Source of the DNA: Paguma larvata
Taxonomy: Eukaryota; Chordata; Mammalia; Carnivora; Viverridae
DNA length: 64,000 nucleotides
Assembly (NCBI GenBank): GCA_030068075.1
Contig: CM057839.1
Span: 48,078,960-48,142,959, forward strand
Direction of reading: 5' to 3'
The notes below the pieces were generated by a model. That model saw only the letters and a list, made by a program, of their open reading frames with translations. It did not search any database and was not told the origin of the DNA. Positions 33,870 to 45,790 of the stretch are shown in pieces (position 1 is the stretch's first letter; every line of letters starts with the position of its first letter). The position numbers were made by a program, and so were the translations under genes.

Positions 33870-33965
33870 CCAATGTTAATTGAGAATCAACAATATGCCT
33901 AGCACTGTGTCTGGTACTGCACTGGATGTAAAGAAATAATTCCTAAGTCCCTCATTAAGTTTAGG
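33870..33965 (+). repeat. Ancient repeat fragment, family uncertain
   Basis: 'ttgagaatcaacaatatgcc', 'tagcactgtgtctggtactg' resembles the 'tatgtgccaggcactg...' start shared by MIR and other ancient repeats. Confidence 0.4.
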
Positions 33966-34505
33966 AGACAGACACTCATAGCCCAGAGCAGATGGGCTAT
34001 ATTACAAAAGTGAAACAAAAGTCTTTGGGAGTTTAGAAGAGAGATAATTTTCCTATTATAATTTATTATCAAATGCTGCATATTACTTTGCACATAATAA
34101 GTACTCAAATATTTTACTTACTGTATTGAGATTCTTTATTCCTCATACAAATAAGATCAGACCAAAAAAAAAAATGTGACAATGTTTAGTGCTGCGTCCA
34201 GATAAACAAGAGTATTTAAATACCATCTGGCAAAACAGTATTTTGTCAGGATAATGAGCAAGGCACCTATCTCACATGCAGCGTGGAATAAAAATTTTGC
34301 AAGTCGGAGAAGTGAATTCAATTCTTTCAACTATACCAATGTACTATTTTAACTATAGCTTTCTCTAAAAGCTTAACTTTAAACAAGTAAATTTAATAGC
34401 ATAAAAAATGCAGTCTCATGATTGAAAATACAGATGTAATGGAAAATGTAACTGCCAGTCTAGCCAAAGGGAACTGAAGGACCCATTGTGAAGGAATGAA
34501 CCAAA

Positions 34506-34538
<33 letters not shown>

Positions 34539-35635
34539 GAGGTAAATAGAAAAAATAAAGTAACCACTGAAACGAGGGAGAATTGCTATCAAACACACAA
34601 TTACCTGTCACCTCCCCAAGGATTACAGGTTACGGGAACGCAGAGTCAGAAATAGGTACCTCACTCCTGGCTCTACCACTGCATAGCTAGGGGACCCTGT
34701 AACATTTATTTTATCACTCTGATCCACTTACCTATCATAAAATAGGCACTCAGACAAAGGAACCCACATGAAGTTTATGGTCACTTCACTGATCATCTAA
34801 AAATTAGGAGTTGTGAGAAAGTAGATAGGATTGGCATTGACAGAAATATAAAAATGCTTGAGAAGAATGATTGCCTGAAGAAAAAAATATTCTAATAAAG
34901 CAAGCTAAATTCCAAGAGAAACAACTAAATGAAGCTTATACAAACCCAAATACCCATGTTTATGTTGCTTTGTTAAAAATGCCATTACATGTATCTTGTT
35001 TTGTATGCAATATCTCATAGCTTCTGTAATAGTCCCATTTCTATAAATGTTTTAAGAGTAACTGGAGATAAGTGATATCATTTAGCTGGGAAAGCAACTT
35101 GAAAATCTAGGCGAAATGTAATGTGCAATCCTAAAGCATTCTAAATAGGAAAGTAATCAGAGTTTGCTATTCTTTCTAAGAGGACTATACTTGAGGACAA
35201 TTCCAAAAATTTTTAGGTGAATTTTTATTCAGAAGGGATACAGATGTATCAAAACCACATACTCTAGATTTAATTACTGGTGAATGTTAATTATTTTTTG
35301 TTTGTTTGTTTTGTTTTAGGAGAAATCAATAGCATTTCTCAGAGGAATTTGTGAATCCATTCATTTAAACACATCTTTAAGGGCATGTAGAGTAAGCATA
35401 ATATGACTATGAAGGTCAAAGATAGACTGTCAGAATAAGTTCAAATCACTGACCTTACTGGGAATATTTTTCAAAATCATTTTCTGCATTTAGTTTTCCT
35501 AAGAAAATAGTTGATCAAGTTTGGAACAGGCCAGGTCTTCTATGACTCATGAAATCCAGATCAGTGTGAGCTATTTAAATCTCATCCTAGTTATCATTCT
35601 CAAATATTATGTAATTAAGCAGGACCTGAGAGCCT
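33966..35635. other. Unannotated stretch
   Basis: No gene. A poly(A)/(GAAA) tract lies at 34503-34540; the T-rich ORFs opposite it are artefacts. Confidence 0.5.
34503..34524. repeat. Poly(A) run
   Basis: About 22 consecutive A residues followed by GAAA units, without an obvious retroelement body next to it. Confidence 0.95.
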
Positions 35636-35639
35636 GAGC

Positions 35640-35950
35640 TTTATGTTGTTTCTGACATGTAACAGTTAGTTCCAGGTATACAACACAATGATTCAGTATA
35701 TGTATAGATTGTGAAATCATAACCACATACACATTTTTTCTTCTGATGAGAACTTTTAAGATCTCTGCTAGCAATTTTCAAATATACAATACAGAATTAT
35801 TAACTATAATTACCATGCTGTAAATTACATCCCCAGGACTTATTTGTCTCAGAACTGTCATTTTGTACATTTTGACTATTTTTACGTATTTCGCCCACTC
35901 CCTATCCCCCACCTCTGGTAACCACCAATCTTTTCTTTTTTTTTTTTTAT
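35640..35950 (-). mobile_element. L1 3' UTR fragment, minus strand
   Basis: 'aacagttagttccaggtata', 'caatgattcagtatatgtat', 'attattaactataattacca', 'tgctgtaaattacatcccca', 'gtaaccaccaatcttttctt' is the antisense of the 3' UTR of an L1MA/L1MB-type element; the L1 beginning at 55.1 kb has a similar 3' end. Only the 3' end is present. Confidence 0.75.
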
Positions 35951-35954
35951 CTGA

Positions 35955-36353
35955 GAGTCAGAGTTTTATTTGTGTTACTAAAATATTATTTTACAAGTTT
36001 CATTACTTTAATATATTTTGATTATGCCATCTGTAACGATGCAGGATAACTCTGACTAACCCTCAGGTAAAAGTCGTGTCCTGATTTGAGCCTCTCTTCC
36101 TACAAGAGCCATATAAAACTCCATAATTTACACCACACAGGCTAATGACCTGCATTTCAATGTTGCTTATTGGAATTTGAAGTGAGCTATAGGAATGTGT
36201 CTAATGGCTGGCAATCTTTATGTTGTTTTGATGCAAAATTTCATTGTTTCTCAGAAAGCATCATTTTGACACACCAGGAATCCAGCCTCTATGTACTGAA
36301 GAAAACAATTTGACTGTAATCTTTAAAACATACAACTCATAGTTTCTGTGTTG
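35955..36353. other. Unannotated stretch, possibly conserved non-coding
   Basis: No repeat recognised. The sequence is less A-monotonous than its surroundings and contains homeodomain- or octamer-like AT motifs ('ggctaatgacctgcatttca'). Whether it is conserved cannot be judged here. Confidence 0.35.
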
Positions 36354-36389
36354 ACAGAAAATCATATTAGATGTAGCTAGTACCTGCTA
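36354..36389 (+). repeat. 36-bp direct repeat, copy A
   Basis: A 36-bp sequence (starting acagaaaatcatattag, ending tagtacctgcta) that is repeated exactly, in the same orientation, at 39133-39168. It is not part of any SINE or L1 that I recognise. Confidence 0.95.
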
Positions 36390-36730
36390 AAACATCATTT
36401 CTATTTTTTACCTGTGTTGTTTAGTATTAAAACAGAAAATATTTTTTCCTTAAACCTGAATAAAAAAGTATTTTTCCATTCAGTTTTGCAAAAGCCAACA
36501 CAGTTAGATGATAGAAATTCACATTATTAATCTAAGTGAATCTGCTTTTACATTCAAACATGCCACATTTTGAAAAATAAATAATCTTCCATATAAAGAG
36601 CAAACTGTCTAATACCATTAACTATTAAAACCTACTGTGATTCATATTATACCTAGCTAAAACATATATTATACATTGGTAATTCGCTATAAATAGTTTC
36701 AATGCACTTACAGTATGTAAGAGAAGTCAT

Positions 36731-36942
36731 TTTTTAAAATTTTTATTTATTTTGAGAGACAGCACCCATGCTAGCAGGGGAGACAGGCAAAGGGAGAGAG
36801 AGAAAAATCTTAAGCAGGCTCCGTGCTCATTGTGGAACTTCATGGACGGCTGGATCTCATGACCATGAGATCACGACTATGAGCCATGACCTGAGCCGAT
36901 ATCCAGTCGAACACTCCACTGACTGAGCCACCCAGGCACCCC
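36731..36942 (-). mobile_element. Diverged feline SINE
   Basis: Minus-strand copy with head complement 'gactgagccacccaggcaccc' at its right end. The central part contains a local duplication ('ccatgagatcacgactatga'). Confidence 0.88.
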
Positions 36943-37250
36943 AGAATAGTTATGTTTTTATAAGTCAACTGAAACTTCAAGTTGATTATCAGAAAAAAAT
37001 GCAGAAATAAAAGTCGAAATGGATGGAAAAATGAAGAATGAAAATATCATGTAAACAGTAATGTACTGTTGAATGTTTGTGGTATGATTTTGAACTTTTT
37101 GAGATTTTAAAAGAATTTCACAATACCTTCATTTTTCTTTCTGATGAAGATGTATTCGGGTACTATCGGCAATGTGCCATATTCCTCTTATTCCCAAATA
37201 CTAATGAATATGGATTGCATAAAAATCTCAAAATGCATGCTACACTCCTT

Positions 37251-37350
37251 TTTTTAAAACTGTCAGAAAAATTCACAAACATAATTTTCTATGAAAGGAA
37301 GGTACAAAGATATCCCAAAGGAGTTTAAAGAATGATAATCTTTATTACTT
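37251..37350 (+). repeat. Diverged local duplicate, copy A
   Basis: About 95 bp ('cagaaaaattcacaaacata', 'attttctatgaaaggaaggt', 'acaaagatatccc', 'gtttaaagaatgataatctt') that matches 39325-39349 plus 39571-39640 with roughly 80-85% identity by eye; the other copy is split by a SINE. Confidence 0.8.
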
Positions 37351-38228
37351 ACAAACAAATGGGCACTAAAGTAAGCCTTCTTATTTCCCAATAGGGATGA
37401 AACTGCACCCCCACACCCCTGCTCCAAATCAACAAGCTCTCCACCATATTGTATCCACTTTTCCCAGGACAAGGACTTCCAGGCTATAAGCAGAGAAGAC
37501 AAGCATATTTAAGCACAAACGATGCCCTGAGCCATTGGAAACTGCATTGGGTTTAGTGTAATGCAGGGCACCATGGAATACAATATGTATATTGCTCTAC
37601 TCCAAAGCTCGGAAGCTACTTAGGAATTCAGAAAATTCAGTCTGTCTTTAAGCAGAATATTTTATTAAATAAAAATTATGTATTGTGCACCCTATTTGTA
37701 AAAACTGACAAAAATGATGCAAAATACATTATTGTGGTAAGCGGCAACATTCAACTATGAGCTGTATATTAAATAATGGTATTGTATCAATGTTGAAATT
37801 CTTCATGAATCTTATGAGATTAGAGGTGCAGAACTGCAGTATCTGTAGTGTACTTAAAATTGTTGAGCAAATAATAACAGATATTATAAGATGTATGTGT
37901 GTATGTGTATTGCATAGAGAAAAATATGTCAAAATATTAATATTGATAAGTGACATATATATTTCAAAAATTTCAAGGAAAAAGTGGAAAGAACAAAGTT
38001 ATTTTACTTTTGTAAAAAGCATTTTTATTAAGCTTTTAGTAGGCTATTGAAGTCCAATTCATGTTTGTGAGGAATATACATTATTTAAAGCTTTGCTCAA
38101 ACTTTTGCACAAAACATAAACTAAATAATAATTTTATGTTTTTTGTGTTTTTATTTTAGTTGCAAATATGAATAGAATAAATTTACTTCTTAAACTGACA
38201 ACATACTTATAACAAAAGATTTTCTTTA
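37351..38228. other. Unannotated stretch
   Basis: No gene. ORFs of 75-97 codons overlap on opposite strands at 37.7-38.05 kb; neither shows a domain. Confidence 0.5.
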
Positions 38229-38438
38229 AAAAAATTTTTTTAATGTTTATTTATTTTCGGGAATCTGAGAAAGGAGAGCGAGCAGGGGAGGTGCAGAGTG
38301 GGTGGCACAGAATCTGAAGCAGGCTCCAGGCTCTGAGCTGTCAGCATGGAGCCCAACGCGGGGCTCGAACCCATGGACCTCAAGATCTTGAGCTGAGCTG
38401 AAGTCGGATACTTAACTGACTGAGCCACCCCAGTGCCT
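38229..38438 (-). mobile_element. Feline tRNA-Lys SINE
   Basis: Minus-strand copy from 'tttttttaatgtttatttat' to the head complement 'ctgagccaccccagtgcctc'. Confidence 0.9.
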
Positions 38439-38439
38439 C

Positions 38440-39132
38440 ATTCTTCTTTTCTCATCCTAGTGGTAAGAAAAATCCCACTTGTCTCTTTTAAAGGTGTGGG
38501 TATTGTGCCAGAATAGCCATCATCCACTGACTGTAACAAGTCAGATAACTATCTATCTTGTCCAACAAAAATAATGACATCACTCAGAGAGAAGTGATTT
38601 AATTCGAACAGTCAGCCATATTCAATTAAACTGAAAGACAGTTATTCTCATTTGCAATGTGAAAGATACTAACTTTTCAGTAAATTAAAGCCAACATTTC
38701 CTGCTTAATCCCATTGTAAACCTGATTACATTTTAAATCTAATGCTAGTGCAATAGTAAATGAATTCAAAAAACACTTGATATAATTAAGTTTTACCATT
38801 ACCCACTTCATTTCAAATTTTAATATTATTGAGAGAAAAATATTAATAGGATAGACATTAAGTTCTTTTACCTATTTCTTTATTATTTTAAATACATATT
38901 AAATATCTATAATTTGCCGGGTCTGTGCAGGTCTCTGGGGACATGAACATGAATTTGTTTTACTTATTGATCTTAGGTGGCTCATGGATATAAACGAAAA
39001 ATAACTGCCAATCTGAATTTACTTTTGTCGATTACACATTTGTTCACTCATTTAACTATTTGCACTCTTTACTGTGAGATGTATGTTATGAGTGTTGGGT
39101 ACTCAAGCATAGCACGTATGATGTGGAAGAAA
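38440..39132. other. Unannotated stretch
   Basis: No gene. Around 38885-38965 ('aatttgccgggtctgtgcag') there may be a fragment of an ancient MIR-like repeat. Confidence 0.45.
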
Positions 39133-39168
39133 ACAGAAAATCATATTAGATGTAGCTAGTACCTGCTA
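39133..39168 (+). repeat. 36-bp direct repeat, copy B
   Basis: Exact second copy of 36354-36389, 2779 bp downstream. The bases immediately outside both copies do not align beyond one or two positions. Confidence 0.95.
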
Positions 39169-39324
39169 GCTGATTCTTATTAAAATCCATCAAATAAAGT
39201 TATTATTATTTATCAAAGGTAAAAATTTTTGGTGTTTTATGTAAAGTAACAAGGATATAATTATACATATTTCTTTTCTATAAAATGCTTTAGTTTACCA
39301 GAACTTAAATATAGTTAGTATTTT

Positions 39325-39640
39325 TAAACTGCAGAAAAATTCACTAATATAATTTTTAAATTATATTAATGTTTGTTTATTTTTGAGAGAAAGAAGGAGA
39401 AGAGTGCAAGCAAGGGATAGGCGGAGAGAGAGGGAGATACAGAATGTGAAGCAGGCTCCAGGATCTGAGCTGTCAGCACAGAGCCTGATGTAGGGCTCAA
39501 GCTCACAAACCAGAGATCATGACCTGAGTCGAAGTCGGATGCTTAACCGAATGAGCCACCCAGGTGCTCCAAATATCATAATTTTCTATGGGAGGAAGGT
39601 ATAAAGATACCCCCAAAATGTTTAAAGAATAATTTTATTC
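39325..39640 (+). repeat. Diverged local duplicate, copy B (SINE-split)
   Basis: Counterpart of 37251-37350. The first part ('actgcagaaaaattcactaa') precedes the SINE, and the second ('cataattttctatgggagga', 'aggtataaagata') follows it. It lies downstream of the exact 36-bp repeat, in the same order as copy A. Confidence 0.8.
39355..39570 (-). mobile_element. Feline tRNA-Lys SINE
   Basis: Minus-strand copy ending 'atgagccacccaggtgctcc'. It was inserted into the local duplicate; the flanks 'aatataatttt' and 'aatatcataatttt' may be a diverged TSD. Confidence 0.92.
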
Positions 39641-39644
39641 TTTA

Positions 39645-42600
39645 TTGGTCAAGAGGTATTATAAAATGTATCCAGTTTTCTTTTTTGTTAGGATATTCAT
39701 CCACAGTCTCATTAATATTTGAATTTCTGTTTAGATTATTTTACTACACTGTAATATGTATGCTTATACAGTTCAATTTTCTTAAAAATAAATATACCTT
39801 CCTCAAATATATTTTCCTTGAAAATATCTACTTAGCATTAGAATATTGGAAAATTTCTGAAATAAATATCAGTAAAGTTTAACACTTAAATCTTCATTCT
39901 CTCTGACTTGTCAGTTTTAAAGTACATTAAAAAAAATGATAGCATCACACTTGCTTTGGTTGAAATAAAACTTCTCACATTGGCTTTGTCTTGCCATTAA
40001 AATACAGATTATTTAATATAATCAAATTATCAGTTTTTATTATTTTAGTGAACATAATTGCTCTTCAATCAGCCTATCAGCTCAGTTTTATTTAATAAAA
40101 TTTATCAATATATCTTTCTGTTGAATTGCCTAACATATAATATATTCCTATTAACAAATTTAAATTACTCACTTTAATATCCATATAATTATCAGACTCT
40201 CTAAATATAACATGGATTAGAGATGAAGTTCTATAAACCAGTAAAAGATTCAGTTAACAAAATGGAGTTTTTGACTTATATTCTACAATGAATGAGTTTC
40301 CACAGTTCAATCTTGTTCAGCATTTATTTTGGTTTAAGTCAATATTTATTTGAGAATTAAATGGTACACATTCACCGAAAACATTGTAACAATTAACTCC
40401 AGTGAATGATCTTCCACATGAAGTACTCAGGGAATTTCAAAAGGCATATGAACCAACAATGTTGTTACTAATAGATCTCCAAAGTGTAAAGATACCACAG
40501 AAGAACCTTCAATCTCATCAATGGTGTCTTGGAATTAACCATTCTGCAACAACATCCATAAAAATAAACGATGCCTTAAAAATTTAAGAGAAATTCCCTC
40601 TAAAATAGATATCAGGAAGCCCAGGATGTCTATCGACTACATTGGTCTTTGTAAGTGAATCTGCTGAATGAAGCTTCCTATGTATATACATCGTCATAGT
40701 TTTGCTGAACCAATTACAATTTTCCCCAGCAATGGAGAAAAGACATTCATCTGATGCAAAGGCAAACTGTTGGCCGGAGAAGTGCTTTCTGAGATGGTCA
40801 GATGCCAATCCTTGAATTAATAAAGATGCTCTAAAGTAACAAAAATATCCAATTCATTTTTCACACATGGGGAGCTTCAGAGTGAGATACACAAACAACA
40901 ACAAAGCCAGTAGGAAGGGCATAAACTAAAATACACACCATAGAAACTGCACCACTAGGACGGCTGCCTTAATATGAAGCAACAGAAGAAATAAGCAGAG
41001 GGGAAGAGGTAAGAGAAGCTGAGTCTGAAGAATAGCAGACAACTAGAACTGTTGTTGGATATGTAGGATTTTTACTGCAGCCTGAACCAAAGTGATTTTA
41101 CTCTATTCTGATTTTGCAACTGACTGTGCCAATTTCCTGTGCTTTCTTGCTTTTCTGGACATCTTTACAATAATACCCTATCACCTGAAAAAACCTGATT
41201 GTATCTGTGTTTCTTTCAAACTTAGAGCCGAATAACACACATTCACCTCAAAAGCTATTTGAGGAAAGCAGTCCGTACTAAATAAAATATGTACCTAGCC
41301 CAAACTAACCAGTACAGTAACTGAAAAAGGAATACACATTGATTTTTTAAAAATATGATAATGCTACAAGTTGTGGAGGGGAGGAAGCAAAAACAATAAC
41401 ACAAAAAACCACACTGGGTTAGGAAATAATGTAATCTGCTAAAATGTAAATACCAGAGAAGTCCAAAGAGGATCTTTTTATGTTTATTATTACATATTTT
41501 CTATGGCTAGAACATGGGAAGTTCACAGTGGTTTCTGGAGGGCGTTTCACGGAATTCAGTACATCTCAAAAATCAATGTAAACTGGTTTTCAACCCAGTG
41601 CGTTTCTTTTAGATTAGTACATTTCCAATGCAGTTACAGTGGAGAGCACAGGGTATCACTTATTTATATAGATGATCTCTCTCCTATAAAATGAACCATT
41701 ACAATATATCTATTCTAGAATCCAGAGATTTGGGGCCAAACTCATCTTTTATGGACAGCTATTTTTAGTCATTTCAAAAGAAAAAAGTAAGTCATTTGAG
41801 AAATGTGGTGATACTAGAAATGAGAGGAACAAAAAGATAATTAAATGCTTAGCTCTAATTAGGGTTTCTATTAGTGTTTCTAACCATTAGTGACCTGCCT
41901 CTGACATTTGATTTCCTCTTGGATTCAGCCAGTCCAGAATTATATTTTAACAGAATAGAACTATGGAGAGCAGAAGTGATGGGACCATAAAAACTATAAG
42001 ATGTGTGTATTGTGTTCAGGAATGTACTATCTTTGTGTTTCCTTTGAAAATTCTTCAGGAGAACACTATTTTCAGTCCATGTTCTTTACGTAAAGCTTTA
42101 CTTCTGGTTCTTGGATGTATTGAAGGTATTGTGTTTCCAAATGGTGAGAAAACATGTCTGGATGAAAATGACTTTTATTATTAAGAGTATATGTATTTCA
42201 TTATATGTTAAGCATTTTTTAAAGATGGCTTTATAGTTTAAAAAATTCATCGCTGTGTATAAAGATTTTCAGGTGTATTTTTTTCTCTGAAAATATCCAA
42301 AACAGATCTATTTACATATTATTATAATGATGATTTCTCCTGTGAATGCTGGGATTGTATTTTGATGACTAGTTTATTTTACATTAGTCTTATAGCTATA
42401 TGCAGACACTCAGGTACATTCAGACTTTGTTATCCGGGGCTGATCTAATTAACAAATTTTAAATTTTCTACTTATTAAAACATAAACACCAATACATACC
42501 TATAATGCTGAAAATCATTATTATTCCTTCCAAAGGAGTTACGAGTTTGCTTGCTTTAAAATAGGAGGAAGTTGATACGAGAGGTAAAAGATTTTTTTCT

Positions 42601-43654
42601 CCAGTTTCTGTCTCTATTACCCTTTAAACTTTGTGAATGAAAACAATCATTCTTGACCTTCCTTATATTCACAGGACAAATGACAGTCACTGCGCATTTA
42701 ATGAACACTTGTGGCATGAATGAAAGTTTTCCACGCAGGGAAAGCTATTTTGCATGAATGAAAGAGAACATATGTATTAGCAAAACTCTCACAGACTAAG
42801 GTTAGATGTATCTTTTAAGTTCCAAAAGAATCTAAGAAGAAATAAATATAAAGCTGTTGCAACTCCATTTTTTTTCAAGAGAGCTTTGATGTGCTGTGTT
42901 TGCTGTCCTTCAGGGAAAAAGAAAATACTCCCTTGCTTTTAAAGGTCTTGATAAAAATGCTCTGGAATCCTGAAGTCAGGGTCCGCAACAGGGCTTAATT
43001 CATGACCCCGTAACTCTTCCTTCCACTAGTCTCAGGACACCACTCAACAAACTGGGTGCTCAGTTCAATTTTTACTGATGATTATTATCCAGAATACAAC
43101 TGGAAGTGATGGTTCACCTTTTTATACTTTAGCAGAGTCAGGGCTTCACCCTGACCATAATAATGTAAGTTCAAATTATATGTTTATAGAATGACCACTA
43201 GGGCTGATTGATTACGTAGAGATCTATTGTTTCCAAGAAAATATGAAGCCTGAGTAGGTAGGCCAAGACTAATACAATGGGTCTATGATAACAAAGGGGA
43301 TACAGTTTCTTTCTTTCTTTTCACTTTGCCATCTTCAAGCTGTAGCTTTTACCCTCAGGCTCATAAGTATGCTTGTTATACCACAGGCATTAACATGCAT
43401 GACCCAGGCAGGAGGGAAAAATAATAAATATCAAAAAGTCAATATCTATTAAGAACTTAAACTTTTAATTAAGAGAATAATAGGCTTCTCTAATCTGCAT
43501 CTAGTAAATTTTGGTCAATTTAGAGTCCAGAAAGGAGTCAGAGGGCATTAAGTAGTTATAGTATAACACTCTCACCCAAAGCTTTGATCCAGGTAGACTC
43601 CCCCAAAGCAAAAAGCACCAGGTGAGGGATCTGGCATTTCAGAAGCAAGTGTTT
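39645..43654. other. Long unannotated stretch
   Basis: About 4 kb with no SINE, no clear L1 and no gene that I can recognise. ORFs are at most 74 codons. A minus-strand ORF at 40584-40808 has a weak transposase-like look that I do not accept (see rejected items). The segment 42960-43160 is more GC-balanced. Confidence 0.5.
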
Positions 43655-43664
43655 AAGCATTGCT

Positions 43665-45301
43665 CCTAGGGAGAACCAATATTGTTAAAATGTTTCTATT
43701 ACCCAAAGCAATCTCCAGATTTAATGCAATCTCGATCAAAATACCAAAAACATTTTTCACAGTACTAGAACAAATAATCCTAAAATTTGTATCGAACCAC
43801 AAAAGACTGTGAATAGACAAAACAATCTGAAAAAGAAGACCAAAGCTGGAAGTATCACAGTCTCAAATTTCAAAATGTACTATGAAGTCGCAGTAACAAA
43901 AACAATATGGTACTGGCACAAACACAGACACATAGATCAAGGGAACAGAATAGAGTCCAAAAATAAAACCATGTTTTCACGTCAATTAACCCATGAAAAA
44001 GCAGGAAAGAATTATCTAATGGGAAAAGGACAGTCTGTTTGAAAAATGGTGTTGGAAACGCTGGCCAGTGACGTGCAAAAGAATAAAACTGGGCCACTTT
44101 CTTACACCATACACAAAAATAAACTCAAAATGGATTAAAGACTTAATGTGCGACGTGAAGCCATGAAATTCCTAGAAGAAACATAGGCAGTAATTTTTTT
44201 GACATTGGCTGTAGAAACATCTTTCCAGATATATCTCCTCTGGCAAAGGATATGAATGCAAATTTAAACTATTGGGACTATACCAAAATAAAAAGCTTCT
44301 TCACAGTGAAGGAAATCATTAGCAAAGCAAAAAGGCGACCTACTGAATGGGGTATTTGCAAATGCTGTATCTAATAAGAGGTTAATATCCAAAATACATA
44401 AAGAACAGAATCCTACAATTCAACATCAAAAAACCCCAAATAATCCAATTAAAAATGGACAGGGAATCTGAATAGACATTTTTCCAAATAAGGTATAGAG
44501 TTGGCCAACAGACACAAGAAAAGATCGTCAATATCACTAGTCATCTGGGAAATGAAAATCAAAACCACAATTAGATATTGCTTTATACCCGTAAGTATGG
44601 TTAAAATAAAAAAAATTACAAAAAAAAAAAAAAAAAAAGAAATAAGTGCTGGTAAGGATATAGAAAAAAGGAACCTTCACAGACTGTTGGTAGCAATGCA
44701 CATTGGTACAGCCACTGTGAGGAAATGTATGAGGTTCCTCAAAAAATTAAAAACAATAAAAAACAAAACTAAGCAATAAAATATAAAACTAATATAAAAA
44801 TATATATGCACCCTGTATTTATTGCAGATTTGTTTACAATAGCTAAGATATAGAGACAATCCAAGTGTCCATCAATAAATTATTGGATAAAGAAGATGGA
44901 ATATTAGTCACCCATAAAAAATACAATTTGGGACAACATGGATGGACCTAGAGGGTATAATGCTAAGTAAAATAAGTCAATCAGAGAAAGAAAAGTAACG
45001 ATATTATTTATTCATATGTGGAATTTAAGAAACAAAACAAATAAGCAAAGTTAAAAGAAAAAGATTAGATTAAAACAAACAAACAAAAACTCTTAAATAC
45101 AGAGAACAAACTGCCACTTACCAGAGGAGAAGTAAGGGGGCTGGGTGAAATAGATTAGGGGGATTAAAAATATACTTATCATGATGAAAACTGAGAAACA
45201 TATAGTCTTGTCGAATCATTATATTATACACCTGAAACTAATATAACACTCTATGTCCATTATACTTGAATTTTTTTTTAAGTAAAAAAAAAAAAAAAAA
45301 T
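43665..45301 (+). mobile_element. 5'-truncated L1, plus strand, with TSD
   Basis: Starts inside ORF2 ('attgttaaaatgtttctatt', 'acccaaagcaatctccagat') and runs through the ORF2 3' part ('tactggcacaaacacagaca', 'ggaccta', 'gagggtataatgctaagtaa') and the 3' UTR ('cacctgaaactaatataaca') to a poly(A) tail at about 45285-45300. A 9-bp TSD (agcattgct) lies at 43656-43664 and 45302-45310. The element is about 1.6 kb long. It is more decayed than the two young L1 copies. Confidence 0.9.
43800..44950 (+). pseudogene. Decayed L1 ORF2 C-terminal region
   Basis: The region encodes the C-terminal third of ORF2p, downstream of the reverse transcriptase. Pieces visible across several frames are AGSITVSNFKMYYEVAVTK, IWYWHKHRHIDQGNRIES and, later, the 'MDGPRGYNAK'-type stretch at about 44938-44965. 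Stops and frameshifts split it into frames of at most 92 codons. A run of about 20 A at 44617-44638 lies inside. No catalytic domain remains. Confidence 0.75.
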
Positions 45302-45310
45302 AGCATTGCT

Positions 45311-45546
45311 ACTGCAGACCAGAGATGCCCATATCAATAGGGCAGTTAGTATGTAAGTGGCAAAAGCATGACATCCAAAGATGTGAACCAGGAATAAATC
45401 AGACTTGGCCATAGATAAAGCAATGGTACTTGGCCAGAGATAAAACAATGGTCAAAGCAGGCAGGGAGAAAGGAGTATGAGAGAGAAAGGGATAGATAAT
45501 AGATATACAATGGAACAGGGTGTCTGAGGCAGCCAATATATTTTAT
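45311..45546. other. Unannotated stretch
   Basis: Short unannotated interval between the L1 and a SINE. Confidence 0.5.
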
Positions 45547-45560
45547 GAAAAACATTATTT

Positions 45561-45778
45561 AAAAAAATTTTTTTAACGTTTATTTATTTTTGAGAGACAT
45601 AGAGACAGAGCTTGAGCAGGGGAAGGGCAGAGAGAGAGGGAGGTACAGAATCTGAGGCAGGGCTCCAGGCTCTGAGCCGTCAGCACACAGCCTGACGTGG
45701 GGCTTGAACTCACAGACCATGAGATCATGACCTGAGCTGAAGTCAGCTGCTTAACTGACTGAGCCACCCAGGTGCCCC
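45561..45778 (-). mobile_element. Feline SINE with TSD
   Basis: Minus-strand copy ending 'ctgagccacccaggtgcccc'. TSD aaaacattattt at 45549-45560 and 45779-45790. Confidence 0.94.
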
Positions 45779-45790
45779 AAAACATTATTT

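Noticed and set aside
40584..40808. Minus-strand 74-codon ORF whose start (LRKHFSGQQFAFASDE) loosely resembles a mariner-transposase segment.
   Set aside because: The likeness is limited to about 15 residues. No catalytic aspartates, no terminal inverted repeats and no second supporting segment were found, so chance is as likely.
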